Below, piece after piece: positions 10,237 through 20,603 of a DNA stretch of 47,152 nt (position 1 is its first letter; the number at the start of each line of letters is the position of its first letter). The DNA lies in contig NW_019774624.1 in the NCBI RefSeq assembly GCF_001039355.2, forward strand, positions 566,301 through 613,452. The letters run 5' to 3'. The position numbers and the translations under genes are program-made. The notes beneath the pieces are model-generated. The model was not told where the DNA came from. It saw only the letters and a list, made by a program, of their open reading frames with translations, and ran no database searches. This stretch comes from Lingula anatina (lineage: Eukaryota > Brachiopoda > Lingulata > Lingulida > Lingulidae).

Positions 10237-11492
10237 AAAGACGTGTCGCATGCCATGAACATTCAGCACTCACCGTGTTGGTATAAGGACATCCCCACCG
10301 ACACATTATTGCAGTGACATCCTTTACGACCCAATCCAGGAAATTCAAATACAGTCAGGTGTAATCTACAGCACTCGCGTACTCTCACTATATTCTTGCA
10401 GCCTTTTTGGATGCCGAAGTCACATGTAAATACACTTATCTCAACATTTACTAAAGATCTAGGGCCGTGGCATAAAGCCCATTTGCAATCTATTTGGGGA
10501 GATAACCCAGTGGAGATTTAAGGCCTCGTAAGTTGCGGTATGTACCAGAACGACAACGCTTGATGACGTCAGCAACGCAAGTATACAAATACATATCCAA
10601 TGCTGTCAACCCTCGTTTCTTTCACGCGAGTGTATGAAAGCATGCATCTCTGTATTAAAATTATAATATATCATAAATAAAAAAAATCGACTCCAGCAAA
10701 TGTCGGGTGTAAATGAACTACTTCCTTAAGTACAACTCTTGCCTAGCTTCGGTGATTTATTCGTTACTGGTACCTAGCACCTAGCATTGGTGTGTGTCAA
10801 CATTGAAAAAAATGCTATCGATGTGCAAGTGATGTTAACCAATGGAGCTGCAATATATTTAATAAATGTTCAGTGATGCGTGGAATCAAGTAACCTTGTC
10901 CCAAAAAAGAAAACGCAACGAAGATAAACTCGGGGAACATTTTGTCCTATGTATTCGTCACAGCGTATTTTCACCTGAAAATGTGTAAATTTGATCCCGA
11001 GCGTATTCGAGGCAGATGGTATAGAATTGGATCAATACACGATAAATATACACCGGCCATTAAGTAAATTAACCCCTTTTATACCTTATTCGATAGAATT
11101 AATGCGATGTTTATATTGCTCGCATATAGCCTTAAAGGCATATTCTTTCCCATTCCCCTTGTTCCGCTATTTAATGTACGGCAAATTACTTAAGATGTTT
11201 AACACCCAAACGCAATATACTTAGTAGAGATTGAAATGAGGTCACAGGAATGCTCTTCGAAATATCTAGTGCACAGATTACGAGCTATGTTTGATTATTT
11301 TATGGTCCCACATGAACAAATGTGTATCAAAGTTTCGCTCTCCTGATTGAATGATAAAAGATAAAAAGGAACATACGTTACTGTCACAAATGCAAGTCTT
11401 CCAGCTGTGGTAACGCTTATACTCATTATAAAAATTCAATTATCGCTGGTTTTGTTCTTTATGTCCTACAATTATAACGTTGTGAAAAATAA
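10237..11492. other. Non-coding stretch
   Basis: No gene, RNA or transposon is recognised. Short open frames (for example 10991-11224) lack any domain or splice context. Confidence 0.45.
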
Positions 11493-11948
11493 TATAATAA
11501 TCTCAAAATTGAAAATCTCAAATTGAGAAGGTATAAAACTTTTAAACTTCATTTTGAGAAAGAAAAATACCTTGATATAATACAAGATAAAGAAAAACGT
11601 CAAACCCTAACCAAATTCAGAATCAGCAGCCACAATTTGCACATAGAAACAGGTCGCCACGTCAAGGGTAAACCAACACCAGTCGAAGACAGAAAATGCC
11701 AAATCTGCCACTCTGGAGTTATAGAGGATGAAGAGCACTTCTTAATTACCTGCCCTCTGTATACAGAACACAGAAAAGAACTCTTTAAAATAATACAAAG
11801 CAGACACACATGATTTGCACATTTAAACAACAAAGATAAATTCCACTTTATAATGGACAATCCAAACGAAACAGTGATAATTTCCTTGGCCAAATTCCTT
11901 AACCTTGCTTTTAACAAAAGAAACTGTGCTACATCTTCCACTTCATGA
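11493..11948 (+). pseudogene. LINE ORF2 C-terminal fragment with zinc knuckle
   Basis: The conceptual product carries the conserved end of non-LTR retrotransposon ORF2. TLTKFRISSHNLHIETGRH is followed by a C-X2-C-X9-H-X4-C zinc knuckle (CQIC...HFLITC) and then PLYTEHRKELF. The reverse transcriptase and endonuclease are missing, as in 5'-truncated insertions: an in-frame TAA at 11490-11492 limits the fragment upstream. A TGA at 11811-11813 interrupts the frame, but the same frame continues (NPNETVIISLAKFLNLAFNK) to TGA 11946-11948. That places the nonsense mutation within an otherwise colinear C-terminus. The family resembles the Jockey/CR1/L2 group, but the exact clade cannot be set without a search. 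Confidence 0.82.
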
Positions 11949-12156
11949 TGTCTATCAATAATTACTATAAATACGAAGATTTAGTTCACATAGTAGAAAA
12001 CATTGGTACATTTCTATATATGTAATTTTGGTGCTATTTATCTGTGTATTTTACTATTACTATTATCATTATTATTGCTGCTATTACCTTATCTATGTAG
12101 CCTACATTTTCACCAGCTCAGTCTGGTGCAGAAAGTATGAATAAAGTATATTTAGG

Positions 12157-12158
<2 letters not shown>

Positions 12159-12210
<52 letters not shown>
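12159..12210. repeat. (TA)n microsatellite at the LINE 3' end
   Basis: About 26 uninterrupted TA units directly after TTTAGGCC. Confidence 0.95.
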
Positions 12211-12212
<2 letters not shown>

Positions 12213-12693
12213 CTTATGTACGGAGCAGTTAATTTTTTTGAGCGACTTAAGTTTGCGTGTCACTGAATATTATAAAAGGGGGGAGGGGGGCAGCGGGGAA
12301 ATCATGTTGTTTCAACGTTGACAAGGCGTTGGATTAACATTGGATTTGTCAATTGGATCAACGTCAAATAACAACTTTGTATCAAAGTCAGATAACAACA
12401 ATGTATCAACCCCAGTTGTTGGACAATATTCTTGCATGATTTATTTAAAAACAGAGGTGCACAATTATAATGTACATTGTAAAAACACCTTTTAGCTCCT
12501 AAACGCATTTCTAAGCGACTGTTTTGTCTTTTTTTCAACGCGTTTGGCTCCTAAACACGTTTTGCTCTAAAGAATATTACACGCTTTTAGCCTGAATGTG
12601 TTTGACGGCTCAATTTATGTAGGGTGTATATGTATGGCCTTTAAGTGAGAGTTTCAACGGTTTATATATATAGATAGATAGATAAATATATAT
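12211..12693. other. Non-coding stretch
   Basis: No gene was seen. Short repeats of 'caacgtca/tatcaa' (12310-12415) and 'ttgctcctaaacgc' variants (12490-12560) occur. They look like small degenerate minisatellites. Confidence 0.4.
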
Positions 12694-12706
12694 AGGTGAC
12701 CGTGAC

Positions 12707-12710
<4 letters not shown>
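12694..12710 (+). repeat. Outer inverted repeat of the Penelope-like insertion, left
   Basis: AGGTGACCGTGACTTAA is an exact inverse of 15470-15486 and is embedded in GATA/TA-rich sequence on both sides. The two copies bracket the whole Penelope-like element. Confidence 0.8.

Positions 12711-12778
<68 letters not shown>
12711..12778. repeat. (TA)n microsatellite
   Basis: About 34 TA units between the outer inverted repeat and the Penelope-like element. Confidence 0.95.
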
Positions 12779-12779
<1 letters not shown>

Positions 12780-12901
12780 CAAGCGTGAATGTGGAACAGA
12801 GTGCTCAACAGTACGTACACAGTACATACACAGCGTGACGACACTTACGTCGCACGCCGTGTTAGTTACGTCACTTTATGCCGACACATGGTAATTATCT
12901 C
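12779..12901 (-). repeat. Penelope-like terminal direct repeat, downstream copy
   Basis: It runs from ACAAGCGTGAATGTGG to GGTAATTATCTC. It is nearly identical to 15127-15402 once the insert in that copy is removed, and overlaps the last codons of the GIY-YIG reading frame. Confidence 0.88.
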
Positions 12902-15056
12902 GGTTCTTTTATTCAGAGTATCTGGTGTTATCATTATCAACAGTTTTTCGTCTAAGCAAAGATTGCATAGGTGCTGATTTCTCCTTTGCGGCGTTGATTT
13001 CTTTATGATGTCCCATCTAATGTCATACTGGGTTTTATTTTCTGTTAATTTCCAAATGTATTTGGATAACTCAGTATCTGCAGCATATTTCTGGTCTCTA
13101 AATGACTTGGTGTGATTATTGTATCTCAACTTAAATTGGCCACCACAAAGCCCTATATATTTCATGTATTTGTCCTTAGTAGTGACTGATGCTTGGTACA
13201 CAATGTTGCTAGACAAGCATTCCCCTCTCAAAGGACACTTACAGGAGCTCTACAATTACATTTCTTATCTTGAGTCTTAACTAACATGTTTTTGAGAATT
13301 TTTTTATTGTGACTGTGAATGATTTGCTGTATGTTTTTCATACAACAGTAACTTACTTTTACAGTCGATCTGTTGAATAATCGGTAAAGCTTGCTTCCGC
13401 GAGGGAAATGCTTGTCTAGCAACTGTAGGAATAAATGCCCGATTTTCGTTCTTACATTTTTCGAGTATGGTGGGTTGAACCAAATAAGTTTCCTGTTTCG
13501 TTTTTTCTTTTCTCTGGAACGAGAGCTGCTTGCTTTAGAGTTATTACCCAACGACATTACGGTATAGCCCGCGGTTTGAAGCGCCGTCGTATATACGTTA
13601 TCTGATCCTTCTGCTACCACTCCGTCAGACGAAAGGGATTGCAATCTTTCGCCGATGGCTTTAGGAATGTTCCTTATTATTGCGGGGGGGGGGGGGGGGG
13701 GGGGTGATTTGAGCGTTTGTGAACATAGATCGGCTGGGCGTTCGGTTTTACGAACGGCCTGTGTTTCCCGGATTCTAAGTCTAGGTTAACACCAAGGAAG
13801 TTAACTGCTCTATCGTTGGTGGATACAGTGATGTTAAGGTCATAACTTTTGAAGAGCTTGACTAGATCCTTTCTAATGCTGTCAGCTTCGCTTCAACCAC
13901 AAGATTTCATCACGGCTAAGCCGTCGTCCCTGTATAGTCCTACCGATGTGACGCACGCTGCTCTTCCGGGCTTCTTCGTCGGTACACATATTTCTTCCTG
14001 TATCCTATCAAGCAGGAATAATCCGACTAATTCGCAAATTTCAGCGCCATCATAGGCTCCCATAGACACGTCAAACTGTGAATCCCTATCTTTCCTCTCC
14101 CAAATTTTACCACTGAGATCCTTTAATAATGTACGCCTGGAATGCGGTATAATCTGGGTATCGGTCAACGTTACTCGTGTGAATTTTTTTGCCCACTCCA
14201 AGCTGTTTATAAGTAGATCTTCCAATATAGAGGGATAAAAATCCACGACGTCGAACGAAATGAACTTAAGTGTTTTTTTGTTATGAAGGTTGTTAAACCA
14301 TTCTAATACTTCATTTGTGCTTCTCCATTGTATGAAACCTGTCTTTGATCTAACGTCCCTATTTATCCTGTCAAGGATAACCTTGCTTACTTTCCCCATT
14401 TCTGGTTTTGTCGGATTTATAAGTCTGCATTTAATATCATTGGGGAAATTTTCTTTATGATCCTACAGTGTTATGAAAGCGTTTTTAACCTGCGTTCTAT
14501 CTATTCTATCGCTAATATGTAAACGATTAGACAATTCCATGGACTCTCTGCTAATTTCATCTGTAATATGTTTTTTGGTAATTCTATATTTTTGCGTGAT
14601 GTTTTCATTAAGCAGTTTCTCATAATCTTTGGGTTTCATTCTTTATATATTTCTTGACTTGTCTGCTTGTACCAAAACTTCATCAGAGGAGGTAATTTTA
14701 TTGACATCTGCTTTGAGTTTTTTCATGAAATTATCGTTCACTTCTTTGAATTGAACATTCTCAATCATATTCATTAAGTCATTTTCGAAACCTATCATAT
14801 CAGCTATTTGCGGTGGTGATCTCTTACTTTTAAGTCCGTAATGTTGTCTTGATGGTTCATCATTTTCGCCCATGCGCTGCTGTCTGTCATCGTCGTCACT
14901 GCTCTCTTCATCCTTACGAAGAAAATAAAAGGCCTTCCAGCGCATTCGTCGTATTAGGTGTTCCGTCATTTCCATGAGTCTTTTAAGATATTCCTTTTTA
15001 GATGGTAAAGGTATGTTTTTTGTCGAATATCCTAGGTTGAAATACCTCATTTTCAT
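12866..15056 (-). pseudogene. Penelope-like RT/GIY-YIG polyprotein, degraded
   Basis: From ATG 15056 one frame runs to about 13705 with three nonsense codons: TAA 14643-14645 (before MKPKDYEKLLNENITQ), TAG 14463-14465 (in AFITL*DHKENFP) and TGA 13893-13895. Reverse transcriptase motifs are clear: FISFDVVDFYPSI (motif A), SMGAYDGAEICELVG (motif B) and YRDDGLAV with the catalytic aspartates (13923-13934). A 21-base C-run then changes frame. The next segment (13680-13228) holds LIWFNPPYSKNV, DKHFPRGSKLYRLFNR and VSYCCMKNI, then a CNCR zinc ligand pair. A further shift near 13245 leads into CPLRGECLSSNIVYQA. The GIY-YIG nuclease follows (YIG at 13151-13159, KLRYNNHTKSF), then CNLCLDEKLLIM. Enzyme function is lost. 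The family copies through reverse transcription primed at a nuclease-cut target. Confidence 0.92.
13684..13704. repeat. Poly-G tract (21 bp) inside the Penelope-like ORF
   Basis: It encodes poly-proline after KRSNH on the minus strand, at a point where relatives have only a Pro-Pro pair (from my memory of the family). It is therefore an expanded C-run that breaks the frame. Assembly length may be uncertain. Confidence 0.9.
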
Positions 15057-15126
15057 TGTAGAATCAACATGTCTTCAGATAAAAGTCCACTTTTAGAGCG
15101 CTCAACAATTTCAGGAGCGTAATATA

Positions 15127-15185
15127 ACAAGCGTGAATGTGGAACAGAGTGCTCAACAGTACGGAGCATTTGTACACAATTAAAA

Positions 15186-15220
<35 letters not shown>

Positions 15221-15402
15221 ACAAAAGACATGCAATAATCCCGACTCCGAGTTTCACGGGCATACCCAGAAGGTATGCCCGATCGTCAGGAGGTTTATTT
15301 GAAAATGGTTATATTAGCCGTTTTACATACACAGCGTGACGACACTTACGTCGCACGCCGTGTTAGTTACGTCACTTTATGCCGACACATGGTAATTATC
15401 TC
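15127..15402 (-). repeat. Penelope-like terminal direct repeat, upstream copy with insert
   Basis: This is the same sequence as 12779-12901, split by about 160 bp (15164-15323). It precedes the ORF on the minus strand and would hold the promoter if the element follows the usual plan. Confidence 0.85.
15164..15323. mobile_element. Unidentified 160-bp insert in the upstream terminal repeat
   Basis: It is absent from the other terminal repeat. It contains a (TAAA)n run (15183-15221) and a strong hairpin with a 9-bp stem (GGGCATACC and its complement, 15259-15281, loop of 5). The A-rich simple repeat suggests a retroposed fragment, but no target duplication is clear. Confidence 0.5.
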
Positions 15403-15404
15403 AG

Positions 15405-15447
15405 TAATTTGGAAGACTGTCAGAAAATATCTCTGGATCCGCCCCTG
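15405..15447. mobile_element. Right-end fragment of the CAGGGGCGGATCCAG MITE
   Basis: These 43 bp (AATTTGGAAGACTGTCAG, then TCTCTGGATCCGCCCCTG) match the last 43 bp of the MITE nested in Tc1 (7620-7662). The left part of the MITE is missing, and the Penelope-like terminal repeat abuts directly at 15403. Confidence 0.82.
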
Positions 15448-15469
15448 CAACATAACCAATATATATAAA

Positions 15470-15486
15470 TTAAGTCACGGTCACCT
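15470..15486 (-). repeat. Outer inverted repeat of the Penelope-like insertion, right
   Basis: TTAAGTCACGGTCACCT is an exact inverse of 12694-12710. Flanking similarity continues imperfectly ('tatagatagac' against 'tatagatagat'). Confidence 0.8.
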
Positions 15487-15577
15487 GTTATGTCTATCTA
15501 TAACTGGATACCGTGAACTGCAGCATCATTAACTTTACTCAAGCACATTTTAGTTGGACTTAATCAACCTTGTGTTA

Positions 15578-17447
15578 AGGCTGGGTCACACTGCGCTTGC
15601 AACCTTTTAGCAACCTTTTTGCAACCACAAAATTTGGCTGTCGCTTGCGATCACTTTGCAAGCTCATTAAGAAGCTAAGGCCAATTTTGATCGGCATGCA
15701 GTCGTAAACCGGTCGCAACAAGGTTGCAGTATGGTATCTGCAACCTCTTATAGGCCATCTTTACTTTAAAGCCTCTCTTACAACCCGTCGTGCGTGCTTA
15801 GAGATCGTGCGTCCTCGGAGTTCTCGTCAGACGTAGCGTTGTCGCAGGATGAAAATTAAATCGCAGCGGACGAAGTAGTAAGTACTTTATGAGTAGGTGT
15901 GTCGTGCTCTAAACGTGGGGCCCGCAAGTGGTCTGTACGCCTTTTTTTGGAAGTAGGAAGAAGTAAGGAGCACGTACGATCTGTACTCGTGTCGCACACA
16001 GTGAGTGAGATAATCATACGTGTATTGCAAGTGAAGCGTACGTTTTCAGAAACCGTACTTACGAAGTAAGAGAAACGTAAGAGAAACGAAATAAGCACGG
16101 AAGTGGAACGCACGGATAATCAAAATAATATAAAAGGGAGCACCGAGTCTCTTCATCATTCACTGTTTTGGCTTCCAAAAAGGCACTTCCAAGAAGGATG
16201 CGCCATCGACTTCTACAGCTGCTAATGCTAGAGGAGGCCGAAGATCGTGACGCAATGCTGGCAGTGGTTGCTCGGGATCGCCTGCACTTTTATCGTGCTG
16301 GGCACGTGCGTCGTCTTAGTGTGACGCACTTCACAGGTATGGTAGTAGTACTCGCCACGCACTTTGGAAGTAAGATAAACGCACGGAGGAAGTGCGCTCA
16401 CCCCCCTTATTGTTAACACGTACATTGAAAGTCAGTTAAACTTACGAGTCTCTTGCGTGGTAAGTACGTCTTCGTGGTAAAATACCCCGTAATTTCTGCA
16501 TGCTTTTCCTGCGTTACACGCACGCCTAGCGCACTTACTAAGTACTTTTGTCTTGCGTGCTACGAGCGTGCTCCAGGCGTTCTAATTGTCGCAGACAGGT
16601 CGTAGCGAAAAACTGGCCGGCCAGTTTTCGGGCTGCGTGCTTTGCGTCGTGTTTGCGTCCACCAAAAATAGTACGCTCCACGTGCGTGTATCTTACTACT
16701 TGGCCAATTTTTTGCACGCAAACCGCTCGTAGAAGCACGCACGACCGGTTGTAAGAGTAGCTTAAGTTATATGTTACCAGTCGCTCACCGTTTGCCGAGC
16801 GAGAAACAACCTGTCTGCAACCACTCTGTGATTGAAAACCGGTTGCAGGACTGTAGCAATCGCTTGTCAACTGGTAGCAGCAAGGTCGCACAGAATAAGT
16901 ATGTTGCCAACTTTTGACAGTACATGTAGCTGCTTTCTCATAGATTCCCCTCTCAAAAGACAAAAAAGATCTAGAAAAACGGCTCAAAGAGACGGGACTG
17001 CTATAATCATTGGCTTTGTTTACCTAAGAAGTAAAAGGAATAAAAAAACTCGGAAATACTGGGTGAGACCGTGGATTGCAAGACGCCCTTTGTAACGCTA
17101 TTACAGACATTTGATGAAAGAACTTGGACTTGAAAACCAGGAAGTTTTCATTTCCTTCCTAAAAAATAGAGCCAGCAATATTTGTGAACTTTTGACAAGA
17201 CTACACCCTCTCCAAACGAAACCAGTACTGTAATAAAAACATAAATTTGCATTCGTTTTAATCCTTATTAATGTTATAATACTCTTTAATACTTTCTTGT
17301 TCAAATACTTGGTCTCTTTGAGGTCGCAAGGCGTGTGCGGTTACGGTCACAATGAACAAAAAACCTCTTTGCGACTTGCAACTGTCACCGGTTGCAAAAA
17401 GGTCGGCGACTGGTTACAACAAGGAGTTATCTGTTATAACTCCTTGA
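15578..17447 (+). mobile_element. PIF/Harbinger-like element, internally deleted
   Basis: The left end AGGCTGGGTCACACTGCGCT follows TTA (15575-15577), a TWA target as used by PIF/Harbinger. Subterminal 'gcaacctttttgcaacc' (left) is mirrored by 'ggttgcaaaaaggtcg' near 17391 (right). The matching outer right terminus was not found, and a 25-bp palindrome (aaggagttat...ataactcctt) closes the block. Internal pieces of an N-terminal transposase-like protein are present, but the DDE domain is absent. Confidence 0.55.
16198..17233 (+). pseudogene. PIF/Harbinger transposase N-terminal remnants
   Basis: The first piece (ATG 16198 to 16336) gives MRHRLLQLLMLEEAEDRDAM, an Arg/Leu/Glu-rich start common in animal Harbinger transposases. 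It ends at CACAG|GTATGG, a plausible 5' splice site. The second piece (from about 17025, after 'tttgtttacctaag') reads RSKRNKKTRKYWVRPWIARR and then, past a TAA at 17093-17095, RHLMKELGLENQEVFISFLK and CELLTRL, to TAA 17231-17233. The aromatic-basic YWVRPW..RR block followed by a short helical region is a hallmark of this family's N-terminus. The catalytic DDE part is missing. Identification rests on remembered family patterns, not a search. Confidence 0.5.
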
Positions 17448-17675
17448 TTTAACATAACCCTTAATACGAGAAAGAAAGAAGATAAGAAACGGAGAGAGAA
17501 TGAAGATGCAAAATTGTTGAGTTGAAAGGTTCACCGACCGAGAAGAAGTAAGCAACCAGAGTCTTGGATTTCTAATCACCTTATTCCTACTGCTTAAGTT
17601 CGGGGCGCCACCGCGTCCCTTACAGCGTTACCATGACAGCAGCTACAGTACATAAGAACTTTTCAGAATTCTCTG

Positions 17676-18212
17676 TTCTCAACAATTTCTTTGAAAAAAA
17701 AAAAGATTTTGTAAAAAGAGGGAGAACGATTATATTTCCTAGGGGATAATGTTTGCAAATAACAGGAACAAACTGTTACAGATATATTCTTGAAAGACTG
17801 ACCCTTGTGACATGAAAAAACAAAGAAGTCATGTACAGATGTTGGTGTAAACAATGAAGAATACTTTTCGAGAATTAATTTTGCCAGTACTGAATACCAT
17901 GTACAAAGGAATGTGGAAACATTCCCCTCTCCCCCCCCCCTCCACCCCCGTTCAGTGTAGAAAGACACAATAGGGAGGAAGGGAGGGTGGTGGAGCTAGG
18001 TGTCATCTTCAAGACAACATTAATTGAAGAAATTACGGAATGAATGCGTAGTGAAACTTCTTTAAATTTTAAAAAAAGATTTTCCGAAAAAGAGGAAGAA
18101 AGATTATATTTCCTCAGGAGAAATGCTTTCAAATAACAGGAACAAACTAGACCGTTACAGCTTTTTGAAAGGCTCTTGTGACAGGAAAAATAATAGTCAT
18201 GTAAATGAAAGT
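17676..18212. repeat. Direct duplication of a roughly 170-bp unit
   Basis: 17676-17850 and 18050-18212 share 'gattatatttcct', 'caaataacaggaacaaact', 'cttgtgaca.gaaaaa' and 'agtcatgta' in order, separated by a C-rich patch (17931-17949). No coding function is evident. Confidence 0.65.
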
Positions 18213-18584
18213 AATAAAAAACAATTTTCAATAATAAATTTTAGCAGTAATCACCAAGTTTGAAATTTTTTTAAACTTTATAAAGTATATTTTTATTTAC
18301 TGTCATTCCTTATATATATACCGATAATTTGAACGTATGCACCAGTGATAAGGCAACTTTGTAGGAGAGAAATTGCTGAACGGTCGAGCAATGTGAAATA
18401 CGCACGCAACTTTCCAGGAACAGCAAACAACATGGTACGGAAAAAATAACAAATAAGATAAAATAATGGGTAAAAACTGAGCTTTAGAAATGTGAATTTT
18501 CATAATTTGACCTAAAGGGATGGGTTAAGACGACGAAAACCTCAGATGGAGGATTTTTGTCTCTGCGTCTGCTTGTTCCTGTCG

Positions 18585-18785
18585 CAACTGACGTTTGTTT
18601 ATATAACCTGTCAATCAAGCTGTTATTACTTGATGGGATCTGTCAAAACTGAATGATTTGATTGGCTCGTTGTCAATCAAATGGGGAAGGAAGCTGTCAC
18701 TTTACATGTTCAACAACTGTAGTTATCAACTGTGTAATGATTGTGATTGACGTTTGTTTATAAAACTGTCAATCAAAGTCGTGTG
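18585..18785. repeat. Short direct repeat (GACGTTTGTTTATA...CTGTCAATCAA)
   Basis: Two copies about 157 bp apart (18590 and 18747), with extra 'gtcaatcaa' and 'gacagctt' words between them. It is probably a decayed tandem unit. Confidence 0.45.
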
Positions 18786-18799
18786 CTTTTGACAGCTTC

Positions 18800-19690
18800 C
18801 GTCAAAATTAAATTAAACCGTATGAGTTTGATTGGTACCTGTCTATCACAACACTTTTGTTAGTAGAAAGCCAACATTTTCCATGCAGCTCTATTAAGTC
18901 TCAATTCCTACCAGTCCTGATAGGTACGTCTCGACAGATACGTCTTGACAGATAACGGGACCCGATACTTTCCCATACCTTTCAACCCATGTACCGATAA
19001 ATGCACGTGCCGATAGAATAATTAGACTAAAGTCTGCTTTTGAAAATGCTATCTAATGGTGGCACCTTATTTATTTTTAATCAATTAAAATTATTTCTTG
19101 TAATTAAACATCAATTACCATTACCTGAGGGCCATGGGGAAGACAAAAATTTAATTTACTATGTTTTATCCTCAATAACTATTTTTTATAAATAAATAAA
19201 TAAAAACTTCGCTTTGTTATTTATTATAAAAAGCATTATCTTTACCCCCGCGACCTTGAATTTTGATACGGATTACCGTACAAACATTGACAGCGTTGCT
19301 AGCTCTCAAATGTTACTTCATTCTTCAGTAAGACTTGTGCTGTGTGAAAAATAAACATACGGAGACATTTGCGCCCAAATATATAGGGGTCTACTAAGCT
19401 CCATAAAAACATGTAATTTGATCATATAAATTTTGAAAGTTCCCTTTCAGAAAATGCATCCTTACTCTGAAATACTGGTACAGACTGAGAACATGCGTTT
19501 TTCAGGCGTTTTGGACTGGTAGTTTAATTTGGTGCATGGGGGGGGGGGGGAGGGGTAATATCCTCAACTTTGCAAAAGTGATCTTCTGAGAGTAAGTAGT
19601 TGTAGCTGAAGTTTCGTTCGCAAAGGTAATTGAAACATTTGACAGTATTGATTGTACGCTAGTTTTCTCAGCCCCATACAAGACTCCCAT
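18800..19690. other. AT-rich non-coding stretch
   Basis: No gene or element is recognised. It contains a TAAA-rich patch near 19188-19203 and a G-run at 19540-19555. Confidence 0.45.
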
Positions 19691-19699
19691 TGGGTATTT

Positions 19700-19915
19700 T
19701 CTTTACCTGTGAAAGCCACTATTTACTTCCCAAGATTCGTGAAACGCTCATTTTATTTAGCGTGAAGCGCCGCATTCGTGAAAGAAAGTCGTTATACCCG
19801 GTGATTCGTGATACGTGATTTTTGACGTGATTTTCAGTGAAATTTGAATAAAGTTTTATTTACTGTGATTTGTGAACTGATAATTTTATATCCCGTGAAT
19901 TGTGATCACCCCCCC
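19700..19915. repeat. TTCGTGA/GTGATT-rich patch
   Basis: Variants of 'attcgtgaaa', 'gattcgtgatacgtga' and 'gtgaattgtgat' recur at irregular short intervals. It is likely an internal part of a non-autonomous element or a degenerate minisatellite. No clear termini were found. Confidence 0.4.
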
Positions 19916-20050
19916 CCTCCCTCAATGGTACCCTCTCTGGGCTGTATTCTCCCGAGGGAGGTGAGAACATTTACACCTAGTTTGAAGCAGTATTAGTTTT
20001 TGTTTTAATGTACTTTATAAAACACATCTGTTAAGTCAATCCTAGCTGTA

Positions 20051-20210
20051 CAGGCCCGTAGCCAGCAAATTCAAAAGGGGGGTTCTTTTTCTAAAAAAAG
20101 TGGACCTTTTTTAATGAAACCTTGGTGTACCTAGACAACATTTTACACAGAATGGACCTTTTCCTGACAAAAAGGGCGAACCCCCCGAACCCCCCCTGGC
20201 TACGGGCCTG
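20051..20210 (+). mobile_element. hAT-type MITE (CAGGCCCGTAGCCAG family), copy 2
   Basis: A perfect 15-bp TIR, CAGGCCCGTAGCCAG / CTGGCTACGGGCCTG, bounds 160 bp. The target duplication CTGTA is exact (20046-20050 and 20211-20215). The longer inverse (GGGGGGTTC and 'aaaagtggacctttt') folds the whole element. There is no coding capacity. It belongs to the same family as 4760-4926. Confidence 0.92.
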
Positions 20211-20352
20211 CTGTAACAGCTCCAGTTAACTAAGCTTTACTCACTCTAGGTCCTACTGAACGCTGTCACTAATTTTAACGTTCTATACAAATCGGGTAAA
20301 CAAAAACGCATCTTGTCTTCTCTAACACAATCGGTACAGGTGACTTTTTTTT

Positions 20353-20603
20353 NNNNNNNNNNNNNNNNNNNNNNNNNNNNNNNNNNNNNNNNNNNNNNNN
20401 NNNNNNNNNNNNNNNNNNNNNNNNNNNNNNNNNNNNNNNNNNNNNNNNNNNNNNNNNNNNNNNNNNNNNNNNNNNNNNNNNNNNNNNNNNNNNNNNNNNN
20501 NNNNNNNNNNNNNNNNNNNNNNNNNNNNNNNNNNNNNNNNNNNNNNNNNNNNNNNNNNNNNNNNNNNNNNNNNNNNNNNNNNNNNNNNNNNNNNNNNNNN
20601 NNN
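20353..20603. other. Assembly gap (251 N)
   Basis: Undetermined bases preceded by a T-run. Open frames spanning it are meaningless. Confidence 0.99.

Larger units (their letters stand above)
11493..12210 (+). mobile_element. 5'-truncated non-LTR retrotransposon (LINE)
   Basis: The ORF2 fragment is followed by about 210 bp of 3' UTR. It includes a short hairpin (CCAGCTCAGTCTGG, 12113-12126) and AATAAAG (12140), and ends in a (TA)n tract. A 3' hairpin followed by a simple-repeat tail fits CR1/L2-like elements. No target duplication could be identified because of the (TA)n. Confidence 0.72.
12779..15403 (-). mobile_element. Penelope-like retroelement (RT + GIY-YIG), inactive
   Basis: The element is read on the minus strand. 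A single decayed ORF (reverse transcriptase followed by GIY-YIG endonuclease) lies between direct terminal repeats of about 125 bp (12779-12901 and 15127-15402, the latter carrying a 160-bp insert). This is the LTR-like arrangement known for Penelope-like elements. The distal part of the last ORF runs into the downstream repeat. Three in-frame stops, a C-run and a frameshift show that it is dead. The clade (Neptune, Nematis, Poseidon or another) is left open. Confidence 0.9.

Noticed and set aside
10136-10348. His/Thr-rich minus-strand frame
   Set aside because: It is a translation of the (TG)n microsatellite.
16538-16987. 149-codon minus-strand frame, one of the longest in the window
   Set aside because: It lies within a CG-rich, internally repetitive part of the Harbinger-like block, overlaps frames on the other strand and shows no domain.
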